A stretch of DNA of 64,000 bases. Origin: Clostridium paraputrificum. GTDB lineage: Bacteria > Bacillota > Clostridia > Clostridiales > Clostridiaceae. The DNA lies in contig NZ_UAWH01000005.1 in NCBI RefSeq assembly GCF_900447045.1, forward strand, positions 434,001 to 498,000. Direction: 5' to 3'. The position numbers were made by a program, and so were the translations under genes. Positions 56,393 through 64,000 of the stretch are shown here, in pieces. How positions within the stretch are numbered: position 1 is the first letter of the stretch; every line of letters starts with the position of its first letter. The notes under the pieces are model-generated. The model ran no database searches. It worked only from the letters and a program-made list of their open reading frames with translations, and was not told the DNA's origin.

Positions 56393-58258
56393 TTATCCCA
56401 TGAACATGAATGTATGACAAGTAAATACTGAAGCAACTTGCATGAAGCATAGTAAGCTTCCTACTATAATTCCAGGAATATAAGGATTATTACAATATTT
56501 AAATATACGACGTAATACAAGTATAGCTATTGGGAATACAGGTATTGCATTAATCATATATGTGAATGTAAATGTTGATCCAAATATATTTTGCTGTACC
56601 CCTGTCTTAGCAAATAAATAGTATCCAACAAATGTGATTACAAGTGCAGGGATCATATTCATAAATGCAAAGAATAAATCATTTAACCATGTAGGCTCTT
56701 TACCAATTTTTGAGTAGTATGCAGAATTTATTGCAATACTAACAGCGATACCAAACAATAAATAGAATGGTAGGTAAGTAAAGAATAAGTATAAGTGATC
56801 TAAAGGTAATTCACGCATTCCCCATAGATAATAACGTAAATCTATTTGGAATATATATTGTGCAATATACACAACAGCTAGTACACTTAATATTCCTATG
56901 ATAGCTAATAATATTGACTTTATAACATCAATAAATGGAATTCTTACACCCCATTGCTTTAAAGTATCTCCTTCTTTTCTTCCATATAAGAAGTAAGAAC
57001 CAAAAGAAGTAAATAACATGAAAAGTCCATTAGCCAATGCCCATAAAGCATATATATTACTTGTTTGTTGTGGCAATTGATTTGTTACAAAGTATCCTAA
57101 TCCTTTATTAAAGATTAAAGATATACTTATGAAAGCAAATGCACAGTTAAGAATGGTTAATGACCAGAACCAAATTTTCCCTTTCTTATTTGGGGCAGGA
57201 CGTAATTGTTTATTATCTTCAGCTTTTAAGCTAGAGAAGAATTTTGTCTTTGTTAATACTGCAATTGTAAATATACATATAGCTAAGGCACCAGCAAGTC
57301 CTAAAATAGATGCGATACTATAGAATTTCCAAATTTGCATACTACCAAGTTTATATTGTGGAGCTTCTAATGTTTCTTGGAAAAAGTCCACTACTGATGC
57401 TACAGCACCACTACCACCTTGTGGCTTTGGATGAATTTCGTTAGCTTTTGTAATACGACGAATTACTTGTTTACCATTTATATCAGTTGAGTATGTATGT
57501 CCAGGAAGTACTTCATCACCTGGGAATGCAGATGGTGCTTGTCCAAAACTAGCGAAGGATTTAGCTTCATTAGAACCTAAGAACTCTTGAGCTGATATTA
57601 TTTTTCCAGTATCATCTTGAGTACTGAAATAAACATGGTCGTAGAATGTATAGTAAAGACCTACACTACGGTCTCCATATACGTTTGCCCAGTTTCCTTC
57701 AAAATCTTTAAAAGTAGGGTTACTTGCAATAAGGTATACTGAAGAGATTAATTTATTAGGGCCCATATTATCTAAAGTAACACTAATATTTGTAGCATTC
57801 CCACCCATTGAATGACCCACTATACCTATTTGGTTTGAATCAACATAATCTAAATCGCTTGCATATCTTACAGCAGAGTAGATTCCATATCCTTCTGTGT
57901 TGATATCAGTGAAGAATGTTTCATAAGAGGTTATATCAGAACCACCATGGTTTAACATATCAGGTGTTATAACAACGAATCCACGACGAGATAATTCTAA
58001 TGCATATTGAGCATAACATTCTTTTGTTGTTGATAAACCATGAGCAAATACAACAGCAGGAGCTTTATTTTCTGATGTTGCATTTTTGGGACTATAAACA
58101 CGAATACTAACATTATTACCAGATCGTGTTTGTATTGTTGTAGTTTCAATTCTTACTTTTCCAAAGTTACTTAGAAGTAAGTTAGAACTAATTAAACAAA
58201 ATAGAGTGAAAATTAATGAGAAAATTAGTCCGCGTTTAGCTATAAATTTCTTTTTCAT
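56393..58258 (-). CDS. Alpha/beta-hydrolase fused to a polytopic membrane domain
   Basis: 621 residues. An N-terminal membrane helix (about 11-33) exports an alpha/beta-hydrolase domain (about 40-300) with FAHG oxyanion segment (71-74), nucleophile S150 in GHSMGG and a candidate catalytic H276. It is followed by about eight membrane helices (about 308-618). The hydrolase should face outward, attached to a transporter- or acyltransferase-like membrane module. Substrate unknown (ester, acyl or peptide). 13 of 17 arginines use CGN codons, unlike the window norm. It is divergent from an AraC regulator, which probably controls it. Confidence 0.85.
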   Translation of the reverse strand: MKKKFIAKRGLIFSLIFTLFCLISSNLLLSNFGKVRIETTTIQTRSGNNVSIRVYSPKNATSENKAPAVVFAHGLSTTKECYAQYALELSRRGFVVITPDMLNHGGSDITSYETFFTDINTEGYGIYSAVRYASDLDYVDSNQIGIVGHSMGGNATNISVTLDNMGPNKLISSVYLIASNPTFKDFEGNWANVYGDRSVGLYYTFYDHVYFSTQDDTGKIISAQEFLGSNEAKSFASFGQAPSAFPGDEVLPGHTYSTDINGKQVIRRITKANEIHPKPQGGSGAVASVVDFFQETLEAPQYKLGSMQIWKFYSIASILGLAGALAICIFTIAVLTKTKFFSSLKAEDNKQLRPAPNKKGKIWFWSLTILNCAFAFISISLIFNKGLGYFVTNQLPQQTSNIYALWALANGLFMLFTSFGSYFLYGRKEGDTLKQWGVRIPFIDVIKSILLAIIGILSVLAVVYIAQYIFQIDLRYYLWGMRELPLDHLYLFFTYLPFYLLFGIAVSIAINSAYYSKIGKEPTWLNDLFFAFMNMIPALVITFVGYYLFAKTGVQQNIFGSTFTFTYMINAIPVFPIAILVLRRIFKYCNNPYIPGIIVGSLLCFMQVASVFTCHTFMFMG

Positions 58259-58334
58259 ATGTTTCTCCCTTCACATAAATGAAAATTTGATCTTAAGTTA
58301 ATAAATAATTTAACTGTACGTGATTATTATAATA

Positions 58335-58348
58335 GGCAAACGATTTCA
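58335..58348. promoter_or_regulatory. Candidate cre (CcpA) site
   Basis: GGCAAACGATTTCA matches the cre pattern TGnAAnCGnTnnCA at all fixed positions but the first. It lies in the divergent spacer of the membrane hydrolase and the AraC gene, about 80 bp upstream of the hydrolase start and next to a TATAAT on the minus strand. It suggests catabolite control. Confidence 0.5.
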
Positions 58349-58459
58349 TTTGTATCATTATTGTGTTCAGTTTATATGACAATGTTGTTGTGGTAACAAG
58401 AATATACTTTTCAAATATGATAAAACTTTTTATAATAACGTTATCAAAGGGGGGATATT

Positions 58460-59401
58460 ATGAATCAGAAACTAGAAATCATTGATTACCCAAATATAAA
58501 AAATATGAATTTGTTTGTGGTGGAAGTTGATTATCGCGAGCCCCATCTTCACCCTGAAGTAGAGATGTTATTTGTTTTTAAAGGTAGCCCTATTTTTATT
58601 ATTAATGATGAACAATTTCAATTTCATCCGGGGGATGTTATTTTACTTAATAGTAATGATAAGCATGAAATAATTTCACAGGAGGAAGCATCAATATTTT
58701 TATGTTTGCAAATATTACCTAAGTATTTTGAAGGATATTTTCCCCAAATTAGTCATGTGGTTTTTACTGATCATTGTAGATATGATATCAAGCATAATTT
58801 ATTGATTTATACTTTTTTAAAGCTTGGAGAAGTTTATATAGAAAAGCCACAATATTATCAAATAAACTGTGCAAGTATGATTAATATTATGTATTTCTAT
58901 TTATTAAATCAATATTCAAAATATGAATTAAATACTGATTATAATGGAGCAATTTGTCACAATAAATTACGTTTAAGTAGGATTACAAGGTATATAGAAG
59001 AACATTATAATGAAAAAATATCATTACAGGATATTGCAGATAGAGAAGGATTATCTGTATACTTTTTATCCCATTTTATTAGGGAACATTTAAAGCAGAA
59101 TTTTCAGGATTATCTAACTTTTGTAAGATTTAATCATGCAAGAGACATGATTCTTACTACTAATATGAAGTTAATAGATATTTGCTATCATTGTGGGTTT
59201 TCAGATTATCGTTATATGAACCAAGCTTTTAAAAGATATTGTAATTCTACACCAAAAGAATTTAAAAATCGTTCATCTACTACAATGGTAAAAAAGCCAT
59301 CATCAGGCGGAAATAATCAAATAATATATAGTGAAGAAGATGCACTATATATTATTAGAAGGGCTTTTCAAGATTTTAATTTATTTGAACCTAATATATA
59401 G
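58460..59401 (+). CDS. AraC-family regulator with cupin sensor domain
   Basis: 313 residues. N-terminal AraC-type cupin (about 20-100, REPHLHPEVEMLFVFKG, FHPGDVILLN). C-terminal two helix-turn-helix AraC DNA-binding domain (about 175-275, ISLQDIADREGLSVYFLSHF and IDICYHCGFSDYRYMNQAFKR). It is followed by a tail of about 40 residues with low similarity. It probably senses a sugar-like ligand. ATG follows AAAGGGGGG. Divergent from the membrane hydrolase gene, so likely its regulator. Terminator shared with the next gene. Confidence 0.92.
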   Translation: MNQKLEIIDYPNIKNMNLFVVEVDYREPHLHPEVEMLFVFKGSPIFIINDEQFQFHPGDVILLNSNDKHEIISQEEASIFLCLQILPKYFEGYFPQISHVVFTDHCRYDIKHNLLIYTFLKLGEVYIEKPQYYQINCASMINIMYFYLLNQYSKYELNTDYNGAICHNKLRLSRITRYIEEHYNEKISLQDIADREGLSVYFLSHFIREHLKQNFQDYLTFVRFNHARDMILTTNMKLIDICYHCGFSDYRYMNQAFKRYCNSTPKEFKNRSSTTMVKKPSSGGNNQIIYSEEDALYIIRRAFQDFNLFEPNI

Positions 59402-59420
59402 TTAGTCATAGAGTAAAGAG

Positions 59421-59466
59421 AAGGAAATGTCAGATATATTAAATATACCTACATTTCCTTTTTATA
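59421..59466. terminator. Bidirectional terminator between AraC genes
   Basis: AAGGAAATGT/ACATTTCCTT outer stem with AGATATATT/AATATACCT extension and T-run. It serves the convergent AraC genes. Confidence 0.88.
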
Positions 59467-59475
59467 TTTTAGTAT

Positions 59476-60171
59476 TTAGATATTCTTGTATTTGTTTCTA
59501 AATTCTAAAGGGGTAATATTTTCTTTTTTCTTAAAAACTGTATTAAAATAATTTTGGTTTGAATAACCAATAGATAATGCAATATCTGCAATATTCATAT
59601 CTGTACTTACTAAAAGGTCTTTACCTTTTTCTATTCTTCGTTCGTTTAAGTATCCTATAACAGTTTTATTTTTAGTTTTCTTAAATACATTACACAAATA
59701 AGTTTTATTAAGAGTTAATTCTTTAGATATTACATCTAAATTAATATCCTGAGAATAGTGAGAATCAATATATTTAATAGCTTTTGTTACATTAAGATTA
59801 TGTTTTTCTTCCTCTATCTCTATATTTACATAAAGCAGTTCTATTAAATGAGGGAGGCAATGAATGGGTTTGTATTGGATATTTTCTTTATTATTCTTAT
59901 CTGTAGAATAGGGACCAATTACATAAAATCCATAAGAATAGTTGTTAGGGATTATAGGACATATTGTAATAAAAATATTATGTTGTCTATTAACATTTAT
60001 AATGTTTTTTTCCTTTCTAATTCTTTCTAGAATTTTGTGAATATCAGCATTAACAGGATTACCTAATGAAAATAGTAAATTTCCATTTTCATTGTAAGCT
60101 TCAATATTAAGATGAGTACAATTGTGGAAGTTATCTATATTCTCTTTTGCTTTATCTAATAAAGTTATCAT
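59476..60171 (-). CDS. AraC-family regulator adjacent to siderophore transporter
   Basis: 231 residues. The N-terminal half (about 1-125) is a sensor with no clear cupin; PocR-like sensor folds also precede AraC domains, but the assignment is uncertain. The C-terminal AraC DNA-binding domain is clear (about 130-228, DINLDVISKELTLNKTYLCN and NIADIALSIGYSNQNYFNTV). GGAGG precedes the ATG. It is divergent from the iron-siderophore permease, with the direct repeats and Fur box between them, and is probably an iron- or ligand-responsive activator. Confidence 0.88.
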   Translation of the reverse strand: MITLLDKAKENIDNFHNCTHLNIEAYNENGNLLFSLGNPVNADIHKILERIRKEKNIINVNRQHNIFITICPIIPNNYSYGFYVIGPYSTDKNNKENIQYKPIHCLPHLIELLYVNIEIEEEKHNLNVTKAIKYIDSHYSQDINLDVISKELTLNKTYLCNVFKKTKNKTVIGYLNERRIEKGKDLLVSTDMNIADIALSIGYSNQNYFNTVFKKKENITPLEFRNKYKNI

Positions 60172-60196
60172 TTATTTTCCTCCAAAAGTTTTGCCT

Positions 60197-60229
60197 AAAT
60201 ATTTTATAAAAAAACAAAATATTTTATAA
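60197..60229. repeat. 13-bp direct repeat, candidate AraC half-sites
   Basis: AAATATTTTATAA at 60197-60209 recurs exactly at 60217-60229, a 20-bp period of about two helical turns, as is usual for AraC-family operators. It lies between the AraC gene and the Fur-box promoter, upstream of the -35. Confidence 0.6.
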
Positions 60230-60246
60230 GACAGAGAATGATAAAC

Positions 60247-60275
60247 TTGATATTATTAATGAGAATCATTATCAA
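60247..60275 (+). promoter_or_regulatory. Siderophore transporter promoter with Fur box
   Basis: TTGATA at 60247-60252, 17-bp spacer, TATCAA at 60270-60275. A Fur box ATTAATGAGAATCATTATC at 60255-60273 matches 16 of 19 bases of GATAATGATAATCATTATC and covers the spacer and most of the -10. Iron-loaded Fur would block transcription. The promoter assignment is moderate, the Fur box strong. Confidence 0.8.
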
Positions 60276-60340
60276 GAAATATCAATTGAATTATATCAAT
60301 ATACATAGAGTTTGTCAAAGTATCATTTAGAGGTGAACAG

Positions 60341-61294
60341 ATGAAAAAGAAATATTTAGTTCTTATATTAATTATACTATCGGTATTATCTATATTCGTA
60401 GGGGTAACTGATATTAAATTAACAGATATATTTGCTTTAGAGAGCACAAAAATAGAAATATTATTAACAAGTAGAGTTCCAAGGTTAGTAAGTATAGTAG
60501 TTGCAGGTATTGGATTAAGTATAAGTGGTCTTATAATGCAACAGATAAGCAGAAACAAATTTGTTTCTCCTACAACTGCTGCAACTGTAGACTTTGCAAA
60601 GCTTGGTATATTAGCATCTATGCTGGTATTTTCGTCTGCAACAACAATGCAAAAGATGATTATATCATTTTCCTTCTCTTTAGTAGGTACAATGATATTT
60701 ATGAAAATGACAAAGGCAATAAAATTTAAAAATATAATTTTTATACCTTTGTTAGGGATGATGCTAGGGAAAGTAGTAAATTCTATAACTACATTTTTTG
60801 CTTATAAGTATGATTTGATTCAAAATCTTTCCTCATGGATGGAAGGTGACTTATCTATGATAATGAAAGGGAATTATGAATTATTGTACTTAAGTATACC
60901 TGTAGTTGTAATTGCATTCCTTTATGCAAATAAGTTTACTGTGGCAGGAATGGGAGAAGATTTTGCAACTAATTTAGGGTTAAAGTACAATTCAGTAGTT
61001 AATATCGGACTAATTATAGTAGCTGTAATTTCAGCAGTAACAATTATTACTGTAGGAAATATTCCTTTTCTTGGGTTAATAGTTCCAAACATAGTTAGTC
61101 TTTATCTAGGAGATAACCTGAAAAATTCCTTATACCATACAGCATTACTTGGACCTATATTCCTTTTAGCTTGTGATATATTTGGAAGAATAGTAATATT
61201 CCCATTTGAAATATCTATAGGAACAACAGTGGGAGTTATCGGAAGTGCAATATTCCTTTATATGATAATAAGGAGGTCTGGAAATGAAGCATAA
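60341..61294 (+). CDS. FecCD-type iron-siderophore ABC permease 1
   Basis: 317 residues, about nine membrane helices, FecCD family (BtuC-like). RVPRLVSIVVAGIGLSISGL is the family N-terminal signature, and GNIPFLGLIVPNIVSLYLGDN is the coupling-helix region contacting the ATPase. Order permease-permease-ATPase-binding protein equals Bacillus yclNOPQ (petrobactin). ATG follows AGAGGTG. It overlaps the second permease by 11 bp. Confidence 0.93.
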   Translation: MKKKYLVLILIILSVLSIFVGVTDIKLTDIFALESTKIEILLTSRVPRLVSIVVAGIGLSISGLIMQQISRNKFVSPTTAATVDFAKLGILASMLVFSSATTMQKMIISFSFSLVGTMIFMKMTKAIKFKNIIFIPLLGMMLGKVVNSITTFFAYKYDLIQNLSSWMEGDLSMIMKGNYELLYLSIPVVVIAFLYANKFTVAGMGEDFATNLGLKYNSVVNIGLIIVAVISAVTIITVGNIPFLGLIVPNIVSLYLGDNLKNSLYHTALLGPIFLLACDIFGRIVIFPFEISIGTTVGVIGSAIFLYMIIRRSGNEA

Positions 61295-62234
61295 GAAATT
61301 ACTTTTAGGATTAGGAATAGCAGCAACAATATTAGTAGCAATCTTTTTATTCATAGGATTAAATGCAAATAATTTTGATTATGCTTTATCAAGACGTATA
61401 CCTAAAATTATAGCAATGATATTAGTTGGTATATCAATAGGGTTTTCATCTTTAGTATTCCAAACAATTACTAATAATAGAATTTTAACTCCTAGTATAT
61501 TGGGACTAGATTCATTATATGTGCTTTTGCAAACAACCCTAATATTTATTCTAGGGTCAGGTTCAGGAGTAGTAAATGGGAAGAATGCAAACTTTGTTAT
61601 ATCAATAATAGTAATGATTATATTCTCTTCACTAATATATAAATTCTTATTTAGAAAAAATAGTAACAATATATTCTCACTATTATTAATAGGGGTTATA
61701 TGTGGAACATTATTTGAAAGCTTAACAACGTTTATGCAAGTATTAATTGATCCATTAGAGTTTCAAATGGTACAGGACAAAATGATGGCAAGCTTTAATA
61801 ATATAAATACTGAAATATTGCTATTATCAACTGTAGCAATAGCGCTTTGTATAGTTTTCAGTATAGATTTCTTAAAAAAATTAGATGTTATGTCTTTAGG
61901 AAGAGATGAAGCGATAAACCTGGGAGTTGATTATGATAAGATTACTAAGAAGATGCTTGTAGTTATAGTAATACTTACATCAGTATCTACAGCATTAGTA
62001 GGTCCTATAACATTCTTAGGACTTCTAGTAGTAAATATAGCTAGACAACTTGTTAAGACATATAAGCATAGTGAACTTGGAATAGCTACAGGGTTTATTA
62101 GCGTAATAGCTTTAATAGGTGGACAACTTATAGTTGAAAGAATATTAAACTATGGAATGACAATAGGAGTAATAATCAACTTTATAGGAGGAATCTATTT
62201 CATTTATCTTGTAATGAAGGAGAGAGCAAAATGA
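61284..62234 (+). CDS. FecCD-type iron-siderophore ABC permease 2
   Basis: 316 residues, FecCD family, partner of the preceding permease (heterodimer). LSRRIPKIIAMILVGISIGF and VGPITFLGLLVVNIARQL are the signature segments. Its final bases ATGA overlap the start of the ATPase gene. YclO-like. Confidence 0.93.
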   Translation: MKHKKLLLGLGIAATILVAIFLFIGLNANNFDYALSRRIPKIIAMILVGISIGFSSLVFQTITNNRILTPSILGLDSLYVLLQTTLIFILGSGSGVVNGKNANFVISIIVMIIFSSLIYKFLFRKNSNNIFSLLLIGVICGTLFESLTTFMQVLIDPLEFQMVQDKMMASFNNINTEILLLSTVAIALCIVFSIDFLKKLDVMSLGRDEAINLGVDYDKITKKMLVVIVILTSVSTALVGPITFLGLLVVNIARQLVKTYKHSELGIATGFISVIALIGGQLIVERILNYGMTIGVIINFIGGIYFIYLVMKERAK

Positions 62235-62986
62235 TAGAGGTAAAAGGAATTACAAAGAAATATGGAAAAAAGAATGTTGTAGACAATGTTTCTTTAAAAA
62301 TAGAAGAAGGAAAAATAACTTCATTTATAGGTCCTAATGGGGCAGGTAAAAGTACCTTGCTTTCAATAATAAGCAGACTTATCAAAAGGGATGCAGGTGA
62401 AGTTTTAATAGATGGTAAAGAAATATTAGAATGGGATAATAAAGAGCTTGCTAAGAAAGTTTCTATATTAAAGCAATCTAATAATATAAATATAAAGCTT
62501 ACTATTAGAGAATTAGTTAGCTTTGGAAGATTTCCTTATTGCCAAGGAAATTTAAAGGATGAAGATATTCAATTTGTGGACAAGGCAATTAAATATATGC
62601 AGCTTAAGGATATTGAAGATAAGTACTTAGATGAACTAAGTGGTGGTCAAAGACAAAGAGCATATATTGCCATGGTAATAGCTCAAAACAGTGATTATAT
62701 CTTACTAGATGAGCCATTAAATAATTTAGATATGAAGCATTCAGTTGAGATTATGAAGATATTAAGAAGATTAACTGATGAGCTTGGAAAAACAGTTATT
62801 ATAGTAATACACGATATTAACTTTGCATCCTGCTATTCAGACTATATTGTAGCTTTAAAGGATGGAAAAGTAGTTAAGGATGGTCCTACAGATGAAACAA
62901 TTAAAAAGGAAGAACTTGAAAGTATTTATGAAATAAAATTTGATATTCAAAATATAGATAACAGAAAAATATGTGTATATTTTTAA
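62231..62986 (+). CDS. Iron-siderophore ABC ATPase
   Basis: 251 residues. Walker A GPNGAGKS at 34-41, signature LSGGQRQRAYIA, Walker B ILLDEPLNNLD, switch His in VIHDINFA. FepC/YclP-like. It is coupled to permease 2 by a 4-bp overlap. It hydrolyses ATP to drive uptake of ferric chelates through the two FecCD subunits. Confidence 0.95.
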   Translation: MIEVKGITKKYGKKNVVDNVSLKIEEGKITSFIGPNGAGKSTLLSIISRLIKRDAGEVLIDGKEILEWDNKELAKKVSILKQSNNINIKLTIRELVSFGRFPYCQGNLKDEDIQFVDKAIKYMQLKDIEDKYLDELSGGQRQRAYIAMVIAQNSDYILLDEPLNNLDMKHSVEIMKILRRLTDELGKTVIIVIHDINFASCYSDYIVALKDGKVVKDGPTDETIKKEELESIYEIKFDIQNIDNRKICVYF

Positions 62987-63005
62987 ATAAAAAGGAGAGA
63001 TAAAA

Positions 63006-63938
63006 ATGAGTAAAAAGACAATAATTTCAATGATAGTTATTATATCAGTTATATTTGGTATTTATGGTGTTACTAAATTTGCAGGAAATGGTGTTTCAGC
63101 AGATGGAGAGAAGATTAAAATCACTCATAAATTAGGAGAAACAGAAGTAACAAAGAATCCTTCAAGAGTTATAGTTTTTGACTATGGTATAGCAGATGCT
63201 TTAAATACTTTAGATGTAGAGATAATAGGTTTACCAAAATCAAATTTACCAAGTCTTTTAAGCAAATATGAAGATGGTAAGTACGAAAATGTAGGAAGTT
63301 TAAAAGAACCTGATATGGAAAAAGTTTATGAATTAAAGCCAGATTTAATAATAATGTCAGGAAGATTAGAATCATACTATGAAGAATTAAATAAGATAGC
63401 TCCAACAATTTATTTAGGAGTTGATAATACTGATTATTTAGGTTCTTTCAAAAAGAATATGGAAACTTTAGGACAAATATTTGATAAAGAAAAAGAAGTT
63501 AAAACTCAGGTTGCTAAGGTTGAAGAAGCTATAGGTAAGGTTAATGAAAAAGCAGAAGGTGTAAATGCATTAATAGCTTTAGCTAATGATAATGCATTTA
63601 GCGTATATGGAGAAGGATCAAGATTTGGAATAATTCACAAGGAGTTTGGAATTGAAGCGGTTGATAAGACTATAGAATCATCAACACATGGACAAAAGGC
63701 TTCATTTGAATACATTTTAGATAAAAATCCAGATTATTTATTTGTAATAGATAGAGCAGCTGTAACAGGTGGAAATACTTCAGCGAAGGAAATGTTTGAT
63801 AATGAAATTATAAAGAAAACTGATGCATATAAGAATGGGAATATAGTATATTTAGATGCTGATGTTTGGTACACAATAAGTGGTGGTATTGAATCAACAC
63901 AAAAGATGGTTGATGAAGTGTTAGAGGCTTTAAAGTAA
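63006..63938 (+). CDS. Siderophore-binding protein without lipobox
   Basis: 310 residues, periplasmic-binding-protein class III (BtuF/FhuD/YclQ type): NPSRVIVFDYGIADALNTLDV, PDLIIMSGR, and C-terminal YLFVIDRAAVTGG and GIESTQKMVDEVL. The N-terminus has one hydrophobic helix (about 5-24) but no cysteine, so no lipobox. VSA before DGE could be a signal peptidase I site, otherwise the helix would be a membrane anchor. In Gram-positives these proteins are normally lipoproteins, so this is atypical. ATG follows AAAGGAGAG. Last gene of the transporter unit, with a terminator. Confidence 0.92.
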   Translation: MSKKTIISMIVIISVIFGIYGVTKFAGNGVSADGEKIKITHKLGETEVTKNPSRVIVFDYGIADALNTLDVEIIGLPKSNLPSLLSKYEDGKYENVGSLKEPDMEKVYELKPDLIIMSGRLESYYEELNKIAPTIYLGVDNTDYLGSFKKNMETLGQIFDKEKEVKTQVAKVEEAIGKVNEKAEGVNALIALANDNAFSVYGEGSRFGIIHKEFGIEAVDKTIESSTHGQKASFEYILDKNPDYLFVIDRAAVTGGNTSAKEMFDNEIIKKTDAYKNGNIVYLDADVWYTISGGIESTQKMVDEVLEALK

Positions 63939-63950
63939 ATGAATTATGAA

Positions 63951-63985
63951 AAAGGAGAAATTGATAAGCAATTTCTCCTTTTTTT
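63951..63985 (+). terminator. Terminator of the siderophore operon
   Basis: AAAGGAGAAATTG/CAATTTCTCCTTT 13-bp stem, ATAAG loop, T-run. Member of the GAGAAATTG stem family. Confidence 0.95.
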
Positions 63986-64000
63986 GTTCTTAAATTCCAT

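Noticed and set aside
60197..60229. CRISPR-like repeat
   Set aside because: Only two copies of an AT-rich 13-mer with an 8-bp gap; no array, leader or cas genes. Interpreted as AraC half-sites.

Overview
The window is AT-rich, uses AGA for almost every arginine, and has clostridial features: strong AGGAGG ribosome sites with frequent TTG/GTG starts, U-tract hairpin terminators, and a SpoIVFA/SpoIVFB-like pair of an endospore former. Gene content and order fit Clostridium sensu stricto (cluster I). Three chitinases recall chitinolytic species such as C. paraputrificum, but the species cannot be fixed from this sequence alone.

Layout. 0-6 kb: pyruvate kinase (minus strand, cut by the window edge), PepD dipeptidase, a 59-residue winged-helix protein with a perfect inverted repeat at its promoter, a GNAT acetyltransferase, an NlpC/P60 wall hydrolase and a SPOR-domain protein. 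5.9-19.4 kb: the conserved shape and division block maf-radC-mreBCD-PBP2-minCDE-rodA-mgsA-rodA paralogue-spoIVFA-like-spoIVFB. 19.5-26.1 kb: an accessory insert with a YtrA-type GntR regulator, an ABC ATPase and four membrane proteins built from five related permease units, then an aldo/keto reductase and a small membrane-anchored protein. 26.4-30.4 kb: TIGR03960 radical SAM, DUF2344 protein and RNase E/G. 30.6-36.6 kb: a chitinase island (three GH18 enzymes) and a decayed ECF sigma-factor gene, lying between rng and rplU. 36.7-43.0 kb: L21 leader, rplU-prp-rpmA, obg-yhbY-nadD-yqeK-LCP-rluD.

43-47.6 kb: a D,D-carboxypeptidase, a ComEA-like DNA-binding protein, a lipoprotein, an RDD protein and RlmD. 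47.8-52.3 kb: a beta-glucoside operon (LicT-type antiterminator, EIIBCA, GH1 phospho-beta-glucosidase) controlled by two RAT-like antiterminator sites. 52.5-56.3 kb: a large surface GH13 starch/pullulan enzyme. 56.4-59.4 kb: an alpha/beta-hydrolase fused to a polytopic membrane domain, divergent from an AraC regulator. 59.5-64 kb: a second AraC regulator divergent from a YclNOPQ-like iron-siderophore ABC transporter, with a Fur box and AraC-type direct repeats between them.

Functional picture: a housekeeping backbone for cell wall, division and ribosome assembly, with carbohydrate-scavenging modules (chitin, beta-glucosides, alpha-glucans) and iron uptake inserted or attached. The beta-glucoside operon and the membrane hydrolase use CGT arginine codons heavily, unlike their neighbours, which suggests transfer. 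I found no tRNA, rRNA, CRISPR array, transposase or complete prophage. The most unusual items are the five-unit permease operon, the membrane-fused hydrolase, the dispersed intergenic repeat family and the structured intergenic elements.
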